Origin: Microbacterium oleivorans
GTDB taxonomy: Bacteria > Actinomycetota > Actinomycetes > Actinomycetales > Microbacteriaceae
Direction of reading: 5' to 3'
DNA length: 64,000 nucleotides
Assembly: GCF_013389665.1 (NCBI RefSeq)
Contig: NZ_CP058316.1
Span: forward strand, 434,001 to 498,000
Shown here one piece after another: positions 1 through 8,922 of the stretch. Within the stretch, counting starts at the first letter, position 1. The number at the start of each line of letters is the position of its first letter. The position numbers were made by a program, and so were the translations under genes. The notes under the pieces are model-generated. The model had not been told where the DNA came from. It worked only from the letters and a program-made list of their open reading frames with translations, and did not search any database.

Positions 1-715
1 CGAAGAGCTGCGCCGCGCTGGCGCCCGACGCGATCTGCAGCGCGAGGAACTCCCCGGTCACCCGGGCGAGCCACTCGGTGAGCGCGGCCCACGCGGCGGG
101 ATCTTCGTGGATGAGGCGTCGCGCAGCCATATGGTCCTTCGACGGGCCGCCCTCCACCAGGTACGCCGCGAGAGTGAACGGAGCGCCGGCGAAACCGATG
201 AGCGGCAACGGCTCGCCGCGCGTCTCGGACTCCTCGGCGAGCATGCCGGTGGTCAGCTCCACCGCGCGGGCGATCGCCCCGCCGCGCTCGCGCACGAGGG
301 CGGGATCGATCTCGACGGCGCGGGCGATGTCGGCGCCGGTGCGCAGCGGCTTCGAGAAGACCGGACCGCGTCCGGCCGCGATCTCGACGTCGATCCCGAG
401 GATCGCGAGCGGCACGATGATGTCGCTGAAGAAGATGGCGGCGTCCACACCGTGGCGGCGAACCGGCTGGAGGGTGATCTCACTCGCCAGCTCGGGGGTG
501 AGGCATGCATCGAGCATGGTGCCCTGCGAGCGCAGAGCCCGGTACTCGGGCAGCGACCTGCCCGCCTGCCGCATGAACCAGACGGGGGTCTTCTCGACGC
601 GTTCGCCGAGCAGGGTGCGCACGAGACGGCTCGAGCCGGTCGCATGCGCGATGAGAGGGTGGGCGGATGCCGGAATGATGATCTCCTCGAATGAGTTAAT
701 CGATATACTAGTCAC
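1..715 (-). CDS. hemE: Uroporphyrinogen decarboxylase HemE (3' end beyond window)
   Basis: Cytoplasmic heme-pathway enzyme that decarboxylates uroporphyrinogen III to coproporphyrinogen III. Reading the minus strand gives the family signature VWFMRQAGRSLPEYR, then FFSDIIVPLAILGIDVEI and the LIGFAGAPFTLAAYLVEGG block, all typical of the N-terminal half of HemE. The window cuts the gene after about 238 codons of an expected 340 to 370. The only conventional in-frame start is GTG at 715, just upstream of which the frame is open only to a stop at 752-754; it gives a 14-residue extension before the usual PASAHPL beginning. An alternative non-standard ATT start at 676 preceded by GAGGAG is discussed in the findings. 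Divergent from hemA, with 23 bp between the two GTG codons. Identity is certain; the start is not. Confidence 0.93.
   Translation of the reverse strand, partial: MTSISINSFEEIIIPASAHPLIAHATGSSRLVRTLLGERVEKTPVWFMRQAGRSLPEYRALRSQGTMLDACLTPELASEITLQPVRRHGVDAAIFFSDIIVPLAILGIDVEIAAGRGPVFSKPLRTGADIARAVEIDPALVRERGGAIARAVELTTGMLAEESETRGEPLPLIGFAGAPFTLAAYLVEGGPSKDHMAARRLIHEDPAAWAALTEWLARVTGEFLALQIASGASAAQLF
704..709 (+). promoter_or_regulatory. Candidate -10 box for hemA
   Basis: TATACT lies 30 nt upstream of the hemA GTG and is the best -10 match in the hemE/hemA junction. The reverse strand of 705-710 reads TAGTAT, a possible -10 for hemE. Both lie inside the hemE frame if hemE starts at 715. I see no good -35 for either. 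Confidence 0.4.
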
Positions 716-738
716 GATCTCAGGGGGTTCTTCCGCAC

Positions 739-1995
739 GTGCTCGTCGCTCTCACCGCGCATCAGCGCTCTACGCCACTCGCTTCTCTGGAGCGACTCTC
801 CGTCATCGGAGACGACGTCGGCACCCGGTTGACACAGGCCCACGAAGCCATCCAGGGGGCCGTCGTCCTCGCGACCTGCAACCGGTTCGAGGCGTACTTC
901 GACCTCCGCGACGATGTCGATTTCCCCTCGACCATCCCCGCGATGGATGCCGCGATGGAGGAGATCGCCAAGCTCAGCGAGCTGCCGTACCGCACCGTGC
1001 GTGAAACCGTCGACTTCGAACACGGCAACCGTGTCGCCCACCATCTGTTCTCCGTCGCATCGGGCCTCGACTCCGTCGCCGTCGGCGAGGACGAGATCGC
1101 CGGCCAGGTACGCCGGGCCCTCGACGACGCGCGACGTGGCGGGCTGACCACCGCCCCGCTCGAGCACCTCTTCCAGCGGGCGACCGAGACCTCTCGCGCG
1201 GTGAAGAACAGCACGCGGATCGGCGAGTCGGGCCGCTCGCTCGTGCGCCTCGCACTCGAGCTCGCCTCGTCTCGGGTCGCCGACTGGTCGCGAGCCCGCG
1301 TGCTGCTGGTGGGCACCGGCCGTTACGCCGCGGCATCCCTCGCCGCGCTCCGCGACAAGGGTGCCACCGATGTCCGCGTGCACTCCCGATCGGGGCGCAG
1401 CCGCTTCGCGCAGCGGGAGCATCTCGTGGCCGTCGATGCCGAGCACTACGCCGAGGAGGCGGCCGCGGCGGATGTCATCGTCACCTGCACCACGACGACC
1501 GACACGTACGCGCTGACCGCCTCCGAGCACGCCGCACGTCGGGCCGGGGCCGAGCGCACCCAGCTGATCATCGACCTCGGTCTGCCGCGGAACGTCGACC
1601 CGGCGATGCGGGGCGTGCCCGACGTCGAGCTGCTCGACCTCGAGACCATCCGCGTCCACGCCCCGATCGACGAGTTCGCCACGCTCGGCGAGGCCCGTGA
1701 GATCGTCGCCGGCGCAGCCGCACGGCACGCCGCCGCCCGCCGCGTGCACGAGGTCGCCCCCTCGGTCGTCGCGATGCGCGGCTACATCACCGGCATCCTC
1801 GACGACGAGATCGACCGCGCGCGGCTGCGCGGCGAGTCACCGCAGGTCGAGGCCGCGCTCCGGCACTTCTCGGGTGTGCTGCTGCACCGGCTCATCGCCC
1901 AGGGCCACACGCTCGCCTCCTCCGGGTCGGGCGCGGCCTGGTCGGACGCCGTGCGCACGGTCTTTCCCGAGGCTGCGGGAGCCGAGCCGTCATGA
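739..1995 (+). CDS. hemA: Glutamyl-tRNA reductase HemA
   Basis: NADPH-dependent reductase converting glutamyl-tRNA(Glu) to glutamate-1-semialdehyde, the first committed step of tetrapyrrole synthesis by the C5 route. The 418-residue product has the catalytic cysteine in LATCNRFEAYFD (C47), the DSVAVGEDEIAGQVR substrate-domain motif, a Rossmann segment VLLVGTGRYAAASLAAL, and IIDLGLPRNVDP typical of the family. The C-terminal dimerisation helices follow. The GTG at 739 is the only start downstream of an in-frame stop at 709-711; AGGGGG at 722-727 is a rather distant ribosome site. It is divergent from hemE and overlaps the next gene by ATGA. No downstream heme gene follows in this window, so the remaining pathway genes lie elsewhere or to the left of hemE. 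Confidence 0.96.
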   Translation: MLVALTAHQRSTPLASLERLSVIGDDVGTRLTQAHEAIQGAVVLATCNRFEAYFDLRDDVDFPSTIPAMDAAMEEIAKLSELPYRTVRETVDFEHGNRVAHHLFSVASGLDSVAVGEDEIAGQVRRALDDARRGGLTTAPLEHLFQRATETSRAVKNSTRIGESGRSLVRLALELASSRVADWSRARVLLVGTGRYAAASLAALRDKGATDVRVHSRSGRSRFAQREHLVAVDAEHYAEEAAAADVIVTCTTTTDTYALTASEHAARRAGAERTQLIIDLGLPRNVDPAMRGVPDVELLDLETIRVHAPIDEFATLGEAREIVAGAAARHAAARRVHEVAPSVVAMRGYITGILDDEIDRARLRGESPQVEAALRHFSGVLLHRLIAQGHTLASSGSGAAWSDAVRTVFPEAAGAEPS

Positions 1996-2969
1996 GCCGA
2001 CAGGTGACCCTGAAGGACATCGCGCTGCGCGCGGGTGTCTCCACGGCCGCCATCAGCCAGGCTCTGAACGATCGCGGGAGCCTGCGCCCCGAGACGCGCG
2101 AGCGCATCAAGTCGATCGCCGCCGAGCTCGGGTACCAGCCCAACAAGTACGCCGCCGCGCTGCGCAGCGGACGCACGATGTCGGTGGGCTTCGTCGTGCC
2201 CGAGGGCGCGGAGCTCGACCTGTCCAAGCGCGGCGCGCTGCATCGCAGCAGGCACATCGGCGCGCTCGTGCGAGCCGCAGCCGAACAGGGGTTCACCGTC
2301 ACGATGCTCCCCGCCGCACGCCCGGATCTCCTGCGCGGGGCACAGATCGACGTGGTGTACTTCGCCGAGGTCGCCGCCGACGACCTGCTCCTGCGCGAGG
2401 CCGTCGGCCGCGGCATCCCGGTCGCGACGAACGATCTCTACGTCGACACGGACCTGTCCATCACGGTGCGGACCGGATACGACGAGGCCGTGCGTGCCGC
2501 TCTCGCACTGCTCGAGGCGGGCGGCGCGACCCGGATCGGCTTCCTCGTGGACGACGCCGGCTCGCCGCGCGACGAGATCGGCGAGACAGCGTACCGGGCG
2601 TGGAGCACGGTACGCGGCCGGACGCCCCTGGTGGCCCACGTCGATGCCGAGCACGGCTCGCTCCCCCGCCGGGTGGGCGAGCTGCGTGCCGCGGGCGCGG
2701 ACGCGATCTTCTCGTTCGCCGAGGAGGGCCCGGCGATCTACCTCCAGCTCGAGGAGATGGACTTCGTCATCCCCCGCGACATGCAGTTCGTCGCGCTGTG
2801 CACCACCGACTGCGCGATCAATACCCGCCTGGGTGTGACCCACGTGTGCGTTCACCCCGAGCTGGCGCCCGCCGCGATGTTCCAGGCGCTGAGCACCGTG
2901 CGGGATGCGACCTCGCCGGATGTGGTCGATCTGCCGTGGGAGATCGTCCGCGGCTCGTCCACCCGCTGA
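1992..2969 (+). CDS. LacI-family transcriptional regulator overlapping hemA
   Basis: DNA-binding repressor of the LacI/GalR family, 325 residues. The N-terminal helix-turn-helix reads VTLKDIALRAGVSTAAISQALNDRGSLRPETR, followed by the hinge YQPNKYAAALRSGRT and a periplasmic-binding-protein-like sensor domain from about residue 60. The start overlaps the hemA stop in an ATGA tetranucleotide (1992-1995), which indicates translational coupling. That partnership is unusual, since LacI-type proteins normally sit beside sugar genes. No sugar gene is adjacent downstream; the next gene, tatD, is convergent. The ligand cannot be read from the sequence. It may control hemA/hemE, or it may simply be co-transcribed. 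Confidence 0.88.
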   Translation: MSRQVTLKDIALRAGVSTAAISQALNDRGSLRPETRERIKSIAAELGYQPNKYAAALRSGRTMSVGFVVPEGAELDLSKRGALHRSRHIGALVRAAAEQGFTVTMLPAARPDLLRGAQIDVVYFAEVAADDLLLREAVGRGIPVATNDLYVDTDLSITVRTGYDEAVRAALALLEAGGATRIGFLVDDAGSPRDEIGETAYRAWSTVRGRTPLVAHVDAEHGSLPRRVGELRAAGADAIFSFAEEGPAIYLQLEEMDFVIPRDMQFVALCTTDCAINTRLGVTHVCVHPELAPAAMFQALSTVRDATSPDVVDLPWEIVRGSSTR

Positions 2970-2979
2970 CCGGCGCCGT

Positions 2980-3918
2980 TCAGAACGGGCCGTAGACCTC
3001 GAGGGTGTTGGCGGCGACCTGCGCCGCGAGCTCGTCGACGTCCACGTTCAGCTCCTCGGCCATGAAGCGCAGGGTCACCGGGATCAGGTACGGCGCGTTC
3101 GGCCGGCCGCGATGCGGGGTGGGCGTGAGGAACGGCGCGTCCGTCTCGACGAGGATGCGCTCACGCGGAGTGACCGCGAGCGCGTCGCGCAGGTTCTGGG
3201 CGTTCTTGAAGGTGACGTTGCCGGCGAAGCTCGACCAGTACCCGCGGTCTGCGGCGATGCGCGCCATGTCGGCGTCGCCCGAGAAGCAGTGGAACACGGT
3301 GCGCTCGGGGGCGCCGACCCGCTGCAGCGTCTCGAGCACCGCGTCGTGGGCGTCGCGATCGTGGATCTGCATGGCGACCCCGTGCTTCTTCGCGAGCGCG
3401 ATATGGGCCTCGAAGCTCGCGAACTGCGCGGGCAGGCCGTCCTCGCCGGTGCGGAAGAAGTCCAGTCCGGTCTCGCCGATCGCGCGCACACGAGGCTGGG
3501 CGGCGAGCTCGTCGATCACGCCGAGCGCCTCGTCGAGCCGGCCCGCGGCGGCGTACACGGGAGCCTCGTTCGGATGGACGGCCACGGCCGCCAGCACGCG
3601 CGGATCGGAGGCCGCGGCCCACGCCGACCATCGGGACGACTCGATGTCGCCGCCGGCCTGCACCACACCGGCCACACCCACGGATGCCGCGAGGTCGAGC
3701 TGTTCCCCGAGGGAGCGCGGCTCGTCGCCGTCCTCGATCTCGAGATGGGTGTGGTTGTCGTAGACCGGCACCGTCAGCGGTTCCGGGGGCGCCGGCCAGC
3801 GCACATCGCGCGCCGCCTGCGAGCGCTGCCGCACGTACTGCGAGACGTCGTCGGTCGGCTCAACGCGCAGTGACGGTGTCGCACGCCCCCGATCCGCGTT
3901 CTCCGGCGAGTCGACCAT
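2980..3918 (-). CDS. tatD: TatD-family metal-dependent deoxyribonuclease
   Basis: Cytoplasmic 3'-5' DNase/amidohydrolase-fold enzyme of the TatD family, 312 residues. The metal-binding DNHTHLE motif near residue 53, the IGETGLDFF motif and the VETDAPFLTPTPHRGRPN motif toward the C terminus are all present. The N terminus carries about 45 extra residues before the barrel. It starts 3 bp after the metG stop, so metG-tatD is an operon; this pairing is common in actinobacteria, where rsmA/ksgA often follows. Here ksgA does not follow, and the convergent lacI gene ends 10 bp away. Confidence 0.93.
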   Translation of the reverse strand: MVDSPENADRGRATPSLRVEPTDDVSQYVRQRSQAARDVRWPAPPEPLTVPVYDNHTHLEIEDGDEPRSLGEQLDLAASVGVAGVVQAGGDIESSRWSAWAAASDPRVLAAVAVHPNEAPVYAAAGRLDEALGVIDELAAQPRVRAIGETGLDFFRTGEDGLPAQFASFEAHIALAKKHGVAMQIHDRDAHDAVLETLQRVGAPERTVFHCFSGDADMARIAADRGYWSSFAGNVTFKNAQNLRDALAVTPRERILVETDAPFLTPTPHRGRPNAPYLIPVTLRFMAEELNVDVDELAAQVAANTLEVYGPF

Positions 3919-3921
3919 CGG

Positions 3922-5490
3922 TCAGGCGGTCTGCTCGACGCGCGGGAACAGCGGCGCGAGGCCGTTGACGCTCGTGCCGGCGGGGAGCACACCCCATGCG
4001 CCGGCCTCGCGGAGCAGCTGGTCCTCGAGGCGGGCGTCGATACCGAGCGCCGTCCACAGCTTCGCCGTCGACTCCGGCATCACGGGCGACAGCAGCACGG
4101 CCAGAGCGCGCAGCCCTTCGCCGGCGGTGTAGAGCACCGTGCCCAGGCGTGCGCGCTGCGAGGCGTCCTTGGCGAGAGCCCACGGCTCGTTCTCGGTGAT
4201 GTAGCCGTTGAGGGCGTCGACGATCGTCCAGATCGCGGCGATCGCCTCGTCGGGCCGGAACCGCTCCATGGCCGTGTCGGCCGCGTGCGCGGCCTCCGAC
4301 ACCACGCGCTGGATCTCGAGGTCCGTCGCCGCGTATTCTGCCGGCGACGGGACGACACCCTCGAAGTAGCGCTCGATCATGGCGATCGTGCGCGAGGCGA
4401 GGTTGCCGAAGCCGTTCGCGAGCTCCGCCTGGTACCGCGCCGACAGGTCCTCCCAGGAGAACGAGCCGTCCTGTCCGAAGGCGATGGCCGAGAGGAAGTA
4501 GAACCGGTAGGCGTCGGAGCCGAAGACGTCGGTGATCTCGGTCGGCGCGATGCCGGTGAGCTTGGACTTCGACATCTTCTCGCCGCCCACGAGCAGCCAG
4601 CCGTGTGCGAAGACGCCGCGCGGCACGTCGAGCCCGGCGGCCATCAGCATGGCGGGCCAGATCACCGCGTGGAAACGCAGGATGTCCTTACCCACCACGT
4701 GGAACGCGGGCCACCGACGGTCGAACTGTTCGGGGTCGGTGCCGTAGCCGATCGCCGTGGCGTAGTTCAGCAGCGCGTCGACCCACACGTAGATCACGTG
4801 CGAGGGGTCCCACGGCACCGTGATGCCCCAGTCGAACGCCGAGCGCGAGATCGAGAGGTCCTTCAGGCCCGATCGCACGAAGGACACGACCTCGTTCCGC
4901 GCCGACTCCGGCCGCACGAAGTCGGGAACGGTCCGGTAGAGCTCGAGCAGGCGATCCTGGAACTCGCTCAGCTTGAAGAAGTAGTTCTTCTCCTGCAGCA
5001 GCTCGAGCGGCTTCGAGTGGATGGCGCACACCTTGAGACCCTCGAAGGCACCGGTGCCGGCGACGATCTCGGCCTCGGGCTTGAACTCCTCGCATCCGAC
5101 GCAGTACAGCGCCGCGTACTCGCCCGCGTAGATGTAGCCGCGGTCGAACAGGGTCTGCACGAAGACCTTGACGCGCTCCTCGTGGCGTTCCTGGGTCGTG
5201 CGGATGAAGTCGTCGTTGGCCACGTCGAGGGTGCGCAGCAACGGGAACCACGACTCCTCGACGAGCTTGTCTACCCACTCCTGGGGGGTGACGTCGTTCG
5301 CCGCCGCCGCGCGGAGCATCTTCTGACCGTGCTCGTCGGTGCCGGTGAGCATCCAGGTGTCGTCTCCGGCCTGCCGATGCCAGCGCGCGAGCGTGTCGAC
5401 GGCGACCGTGGTGTAGCCGTGCCCGATGTGCGGCAGATCGCTCGGATAGTAGATCGGCGTGGTGATGTAGAAACTGCGCCCGTTGCTCAC
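3922..5490 (-). CDS. metG: Methionyl-tRNA synthetase
   Basis: Class I aminoacyl-tRNA synthetase charging tRNA(Met), 522 residues. It has the HIGH signature at residues 21-24 (PHIGHGYTTVAVDTLARW), the KMSKS loop at 305-309, and a zinc knuckle region with C130, C133 and C155. The protein ends without a C-terminal tRNA-binding EMAP-like domain, as in the shorter actinobacterial forms. The GTG start at 5490 is supported by TAGAAT placed exactly 6 nt upstream (5497-5502 on the minus strand), the leaderless layout seen repeatedly in this window. It is followed by tatD after 3 bp. Confidence 0.97.
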   Translation of the reverse strand: MSNGRSFYITTPIYYPSDLPHIGHGYTTVAVDTLARWHRQAGDDTWMLTGTDEHGQKMLRAAAANDVTPQEWVDKLVEESWFPLLRTLDVANDDFIRTTQERHEERVKVFVQTLFDRGYIYAGEYAALYCVGCEEFKPEAEIVAGTGAFEGLKVCAIHSKPLELLQEKNYFFKLSEFQDRLLELYRTVPDFVRPESARNEVVSFVRSGLKDLSISRSAFDWGITVPWDPSHVIYVWVDALLNYATAIGYGTDPEQFDRRWPAFHVVGKDILRFHAVIWPAMLMAAGLDVPRGVFAHGWLLVGGEKMSKSKLTGIAPTEITDVFGSDAYRFYFLSAIAFGQDGSFSWEDLSARYQAELANGFGNLASRTIAMIERYFEGVVPSPAEYAATDLEIQRVVSEAAHAADTAMERFRPDEAIAAIWTIVDALNGYITENEPWALAKDASQRARLGTVLYTAGEGLRALAVLLSPVMPESTAKLWTALGIDARLEDQLLREAGAWGVLPAGTSVNGLAPLFPRVEQTA

Positions 5491-5496
5491 CCCGAG

Positions 5497-5502
5497 ATTC
5501 TA
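5497..5502 (-). promoter_or_regulatory. Leaderless-type -10 box of metG
   Basis: TAGAAT on the minus strand, separated by 6 nt from the metG GTG, so transcription should begin at or next to the start codon. No Shine-Dalgarno sequence is present. Confidence 0.55.
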
Positions 5503-5549
5503 GTTCGCGGCGGCGGCGGCCCGGAGCCGTGTGTCGGGCCGGAGCGCGC

Positions 5550-6578
5550 TCAGGCGGTCTCGCGCACGACCAGGGTCGTCGGCAGCACGAGCGGATCCGG
5601 ATCGCCCCCCGCGATGACCTGCAGCACCATGTCGACCATCGCCGAGCTGATCTCGGCCCAGGGCTGGCGCATCGTCGTCAGCGGCGGATCGTGGGTCACG
5701 GCGAGGCCGGAGTCGTCGAAGCCGGCCACCGCGATGTCGTGGGGCACGCGGCGCCCGCTGCGGCGGATGGCGGCGATCGCGCCGACGGCCATGACATCGG
5801 ATGCCGCGAAGACGGCCTCGATGTCGGGGGCGCGCTCGAGGAGGCGGGTCATGGCCGCGGTTCCGGCGTCGCTGGAGTAGACGTCCTGCTCCACCAGCGC
5901 GGGATCGAACAGCTCGCCCATCTCGTCGCGGAAGCCCTCGAGCCGGTAGCGGCCCCCCGGCGTGTCGTCGGGCCCGGTGATCACGGCGATGCGCCGGTGT
6001 CCCTGCGCGAGCAGATGACGGGTCATCACGCGCGCCGACTCCTGCTCGTCGACCGAGACGGTCGGGACGCGGGCGCGGTCGCCGAGCGGAACGCCGGTGC
6101 ACACGGTGGGGACGCCGGCGGCGATCAGGGAGGCCAGGAGCGGGTTCGACTCGTGCGACGAGATCAGCAGCACGCCGTCCACGTGCCCGGCCCGCACGTA
6201 GCGTTCGACGTTCGCCCGCTCGGCGGCGGTGTCGGCGATCATGAGCACCAGGGTCATCGACCGCTGCGCGAGCGCCTCGGTAGCCCCCCGCAGCAGCAGC
6301 GCGAAGGTCGGGTCGGCGAAGAGCAGGTGCTGCGGCTCGGTCAGCAGGAACGCCAGCGAGTTCGACCTGCCGGTGGCCAGGCTCCGCGCCGCGTGGTTGG
6401 CGGTGTACCCCGTCTCGCGGATCGCCCGGTCCACCGCCTCGCGAGCCTCGGGTGAGACCCAGTGTCCGCCGTTGATCACGCGCGACACCGTGCCGTGCGA
6501 GACACCGGCCGCCGCCGCGACGTCGCGGATGGTCGGTTTGCGCGACGCGCCGGTGGTGCCGTTCACGTCGGCGAGCAT
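5550..6578 (-). CDS. LacI-family repressor of the galactan locus
   Basis: LacI/GalR-type regulator; the helix-turn-helix PTIRDVAAAAGVSHGTVSRV is followed by hinge AARSLATGRSN and a sugar-binding sensor domain. It is divergent from the GH42 beta-galactosidase gene, and two palindromic operators lie between them, so it most likely represses the galactan genes until galacto-oligosaccharides appear (inference from position). The ATG at 6578 gives 342 residues; the frame stays open to a GTG at 6644, but that would run through one operator. A GTG at 6566 with TATGCT seven nt upstream is a leaderless alternative giving an N terminus closer to relatives. The stop lies about 60 bp before metG, on the same strand. 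Confidence 0.88.
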   Translation of the reverse strand: MLADVNGTTGASRKPTIRDVAAAAGVSHGTVSRVINGGHWVSPEAREAVDRAIRETGYTANHAARSLATGRSNSLAFLLTEPQHLLFADPTFALLLRGATEALAQRSMTLVLMIADTAAERANVERYVRAGHVDGVLLISSHESNPLLASLIAAGVPTVCTGVPLGDRARVPTVSVDEQESARVMTRHLLAQGHRRIAVITGPDDTPGGRYRLEGFRDEMGELFDPALVEQDVYSSDAGTAAMTRLLERAPDIEAVFAASDVMAVGAIAAIRRSGRRVPHDIAVAGFDDSGLAVTHDPPLTTMRQPWAEISSAMVDMVLQVIAGGDPDPLVLPTTLVVRETA

Positions 6579-6630
6579 ACTCCGGCCGGGGCCGTGCGCC
6601 CGGACGCGCGCCCGCAGCGCGCCTGCACAG

Positions 6631-6646
6631 CTGGGACCGGTCACAG
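6631..6646. promoter_or_regulatory. LacI-type operator, proximal to the repressor
   Basis: CTGGGACCGGTCACAG, one mismatch from the perfect palindrome at 6701-6716 and sharing its flanking TTCG. The CG centre is typical of LacI-family operators. It lies 53 bp upstream of the repressor start, suiting autoregulation. Confidence 0.7.
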
Positions 6647-6700
6647 TTCGGTAACGACAACGGTCACGTCGCCACTCCTCGCCTACTCTGGGACCATAAC

Positions 6701-6716
6701 CTGTGACCGGTCACAG
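6701..6716. promoter_or_regulatory. LacI-type operator upstream of GH42
   Basis: CTGTGACCGGTCACAG is a perfect 16-bp palindrome 40 bp upstream of the beta-galactosidase ATG. It lies just downstream of a possible -10 (TACTCT, 6684-6689), so bound repressor would block initiation or elongation. It is 70 bp from the second operator, permitting looping. Confidence 0.78.
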
Positions 6717-6755
6717 TTCGACCGGGCACCTTCACGAGACACGAGGACGCGTTTC

Positions 6756-8777
6756 ATGCCTGCGAGCGTTTGGCCGGCCATCGACGGGATCGCCTACGGC
6801 GGCGACTACAACCCGGAGCAGTGGCCCCGCGAGGTCTGGCGCGAAGACGTCCGCCTCATGCGCGAGGCCGGCGTCAACCTCGTCAGCGTCGGCATCTTCT
6901 CCTGGGCGCTCATCGAGGTCCGCGAGGGCGAGTTCGACTTCGAGTGGCTCGACGAGATCATCGACCTCCTGCACGAGAACGGCATCGCCGTCGACCTCGG
7001 GACCCCGACCGCCTCTCCCCCCGCCTGGTTCTTCGCGAACCACCCCGACGCTCGCGCGGTCGACCGCGACGGCGTCGTCATGGGGTTCGGCTCGCGCGGC
7101 ATGGCCTCGCACTCCGCACCCGCGTACCGCGAGGCGGCCGTCCGCATCGCGAGCACGCTGGCCGAGCGGTACGCCGAGCACCCGGCCGTGGTGATGTGGC
7201 ACGTGCACAACGAGTACGGCGTCCCGGTGGGCGAGGACTACTCGCCCCACGCCGTCCGCGCCTGGCGCACCTGGCTGCAGGAGAAGTACGGCGCTCTCGA
7301 CGCCCTGAACGCCGCCTGGGGCACCGCCTTCTGGGGTCAGCACTACACCGACTGGGAGCACATCGGCGCTCCCGCCACGGCCCCCTCGGTCATCAACCCC
7401 GCTCAGCGTCTGGACTTCGCGCGGTTCACCGACGCGCAGCTGCGCTCCTGCTTCGTCGCCGAGCGCGACGCGATCCGGCGGTTCTCGTCGCTCCCCGTGA
7501 CCACCAACTTCATGGCCAACCAGCATCACGGCGTCGATCTGTGGTCGTGGGCACGCGAGGTCGACATCGTCTCGGACGACCACTACCTCTGGGCGGCGGA
7601 CGAGGAGGGCGAGATCGGCCTGGCCATCGCCGCCGACCTCTCCCGGTCGGTCGGCGGCGGCAAGCCGTGGATCCTCATGGAGCACTCCACCTCGGCCGTG
7701 AACTGGCAGCCGCGCAACGTCGCCAAGCGGCCCGGAGAGATGGCCCGCAACTCGCTGTCGCATCTCGGTCGCGGAGCCGACGGCATCCTCTTCTTCCAGT
7801 GGCGCGCCGGACGCTCGGGCGCCGAGAAGTTCCACTCGGCGATGCTCCCGCACGCCGGCACGTCCTCGCGCGTCTTCCGCGAGGTCGTCGACCTCGGCGC
7901 CCGCCTCGGCAAGCTCACCGAGATGCGCGGGTCGCGGGTGCACGCCGACGTCGCGATCCTGTGGGATTTCGAGTCGTTCTGGGCACAGGACCTCGAGTGG
8001 CGTCCGTCCGAGGACGTCTCGCACGACGAGCGCATCCGGGCCTTCTACGAGGTGCTCTGGCGCGACAACATCGCCGTCGACTTCGCGCTGCCCGGCCATG
8101 ACCTCTCGTCGTACAAGCTGGTCATCGCCCCCGCGCAGTATCTGCTGCGCCAGGCCGACGCCGACAACCTCAACGCGTACGTCGAGGCGGGCGGCACCCT
8201 CGTGGTGTCGTTCTTCTCGGCGGTCGTCGACGAGAACGACGCCGTGCATCCCGGTGGTTTCGCGGCGCCGCTCGAGCCCGCCCTCGGTATCCGCGTCGAG
8301 GAGCACCTGCCACTGCGTGCCGGCATTTCGACCACGATCACGCTGGGCGACGACACATTCGCGGCCGACATCTGGCACGAGCACCTCGTGGTCACCGGCG
8401 CCGAGACGGTGGCGACCTACCTCGACGGACCGGGGGCCGGCCAGCCCGCGATCACCCGCCGGCGACACGGCGCCGGAACCGGCTGGTACATCAGCACCCG
8501 ACCGGATGCCGCCGCATTGCGCGCGGTGATGAGCCAGGTCTACGTCGAAGCGGGCCTCGCACCCTTCGACGCCCCGGCCGGCCTCGAGGTGATCCGACGC
8601 TCGGGTGACGAGCACGACTTCGTCGTCGCGATCAACCACTCCGCGACCGACGCAAGACTCGCCCTCGACGGCGTCGACCTGATGACAGGCGCCGCCATCG
8701 AGGGCACGCTGGAGGTGAGTGCGGGCGACGTCGCCGTCATCCGCGCACCGCGCACAGCAACCGGGGGTGGTCGCTGA
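6756..8777 (+). CDS. GH42 beta-galactosidase
   Basis: Glycoside hydrolase family 42 enzyme, 673 residues, releasing galactose from beta-galactosides and galacto-oligosaccharides. The start region WPAIDGIAYGGDYNPEQWP is the family's hallmark; the acid/base glutamate is E153 in WHVHNEYG and the nucleophile is E309 in WILMEHSTSAVNWQ. The trimerisation domain and C-terminal beta domain follow. There is no signal peptide, so it acts in the cytoplasm on imported oligosaccharides. The ATG at 6756 is preferred over longer in-frame starts because those cross the operators; GAGGACG upstream is a weak ribosome site. It is first in the galactan operon; together with GH53 and the ABC importer it matches Bacillus ganA. 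Confidence 0.95.
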   Translation: MPASVWPAIDGIAYGGDYNPEQWPREVWREDVRLMREAGVNLVSVGIFSWALIEVREGEFDFEWLDEIIDLLHENGIAVDLGTPTASPPAWFFANHPDARAVDRDGVVMGFGSRGMASHSAPAYREAAVRIASTLAERYAEHPAVVMWHVHNEYGVPVGEDYSPHAVRAWRTWLQEKYGALDALNAAWGTAFWGQHYTDWEHIGAPATAPSVINPAQRLDFARFTDAQLRSCFVAERDAIRRFSSLPVTTNFMANQHHGVDLWSWAREVDIVSDDHYLWAADEEGEIGLAIAADLSRSVGGGKPWILMEHSTSAVNWQPRNVAKRPGEMARNSLSHLGRGADGILFFQWRAGRSGAEKFHSAMLPHAGTSSRVFREVVDLGARLGKLTEMRGSRVHADVAILWDFESFWAQDLEWRPSEDVSHDERIRAFYEVLWRDNIAVDFALPGHDLSSYKLVIAPAQYLLRQADADNLNAYVEAGGTLVVSFFSAVVDENDAVHPGGFAAPLEPALGIRVEEHLPLRAGISTTITLGDDTFAADIWHEHLVVTGAETVATYLDGPGAGQPAITRRRHGAGTGWYISTRPDAAALRAVMSQVYVEAGLAPFDAPAGLEVIRRSGDEHDFVVAINHSATDARLALDGVDLMTGAAIEGTLEVSAGDVAVIRAPRTATGGGR

Positions 8778-8922
8778 CCGACCCCACCGCCGGAGGACAG
8801 CCGACGTCCCCCGGCATGCACTGAGAAACCGCCGACGCCACCCGGCAGCGGCATCCCACACCGGTCGTGACGGAGCGACCTCTCGCGAGGTATCCCGATC
8901 GACCACTTCGGAAGGAAGATCC

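Noticed and set aside
6462..6755. Longer GH42 protein starting at 6462
   Set aside because: It would translate through both operators and the repressor's promoter; the family N terminus begins just after ATG 6756.
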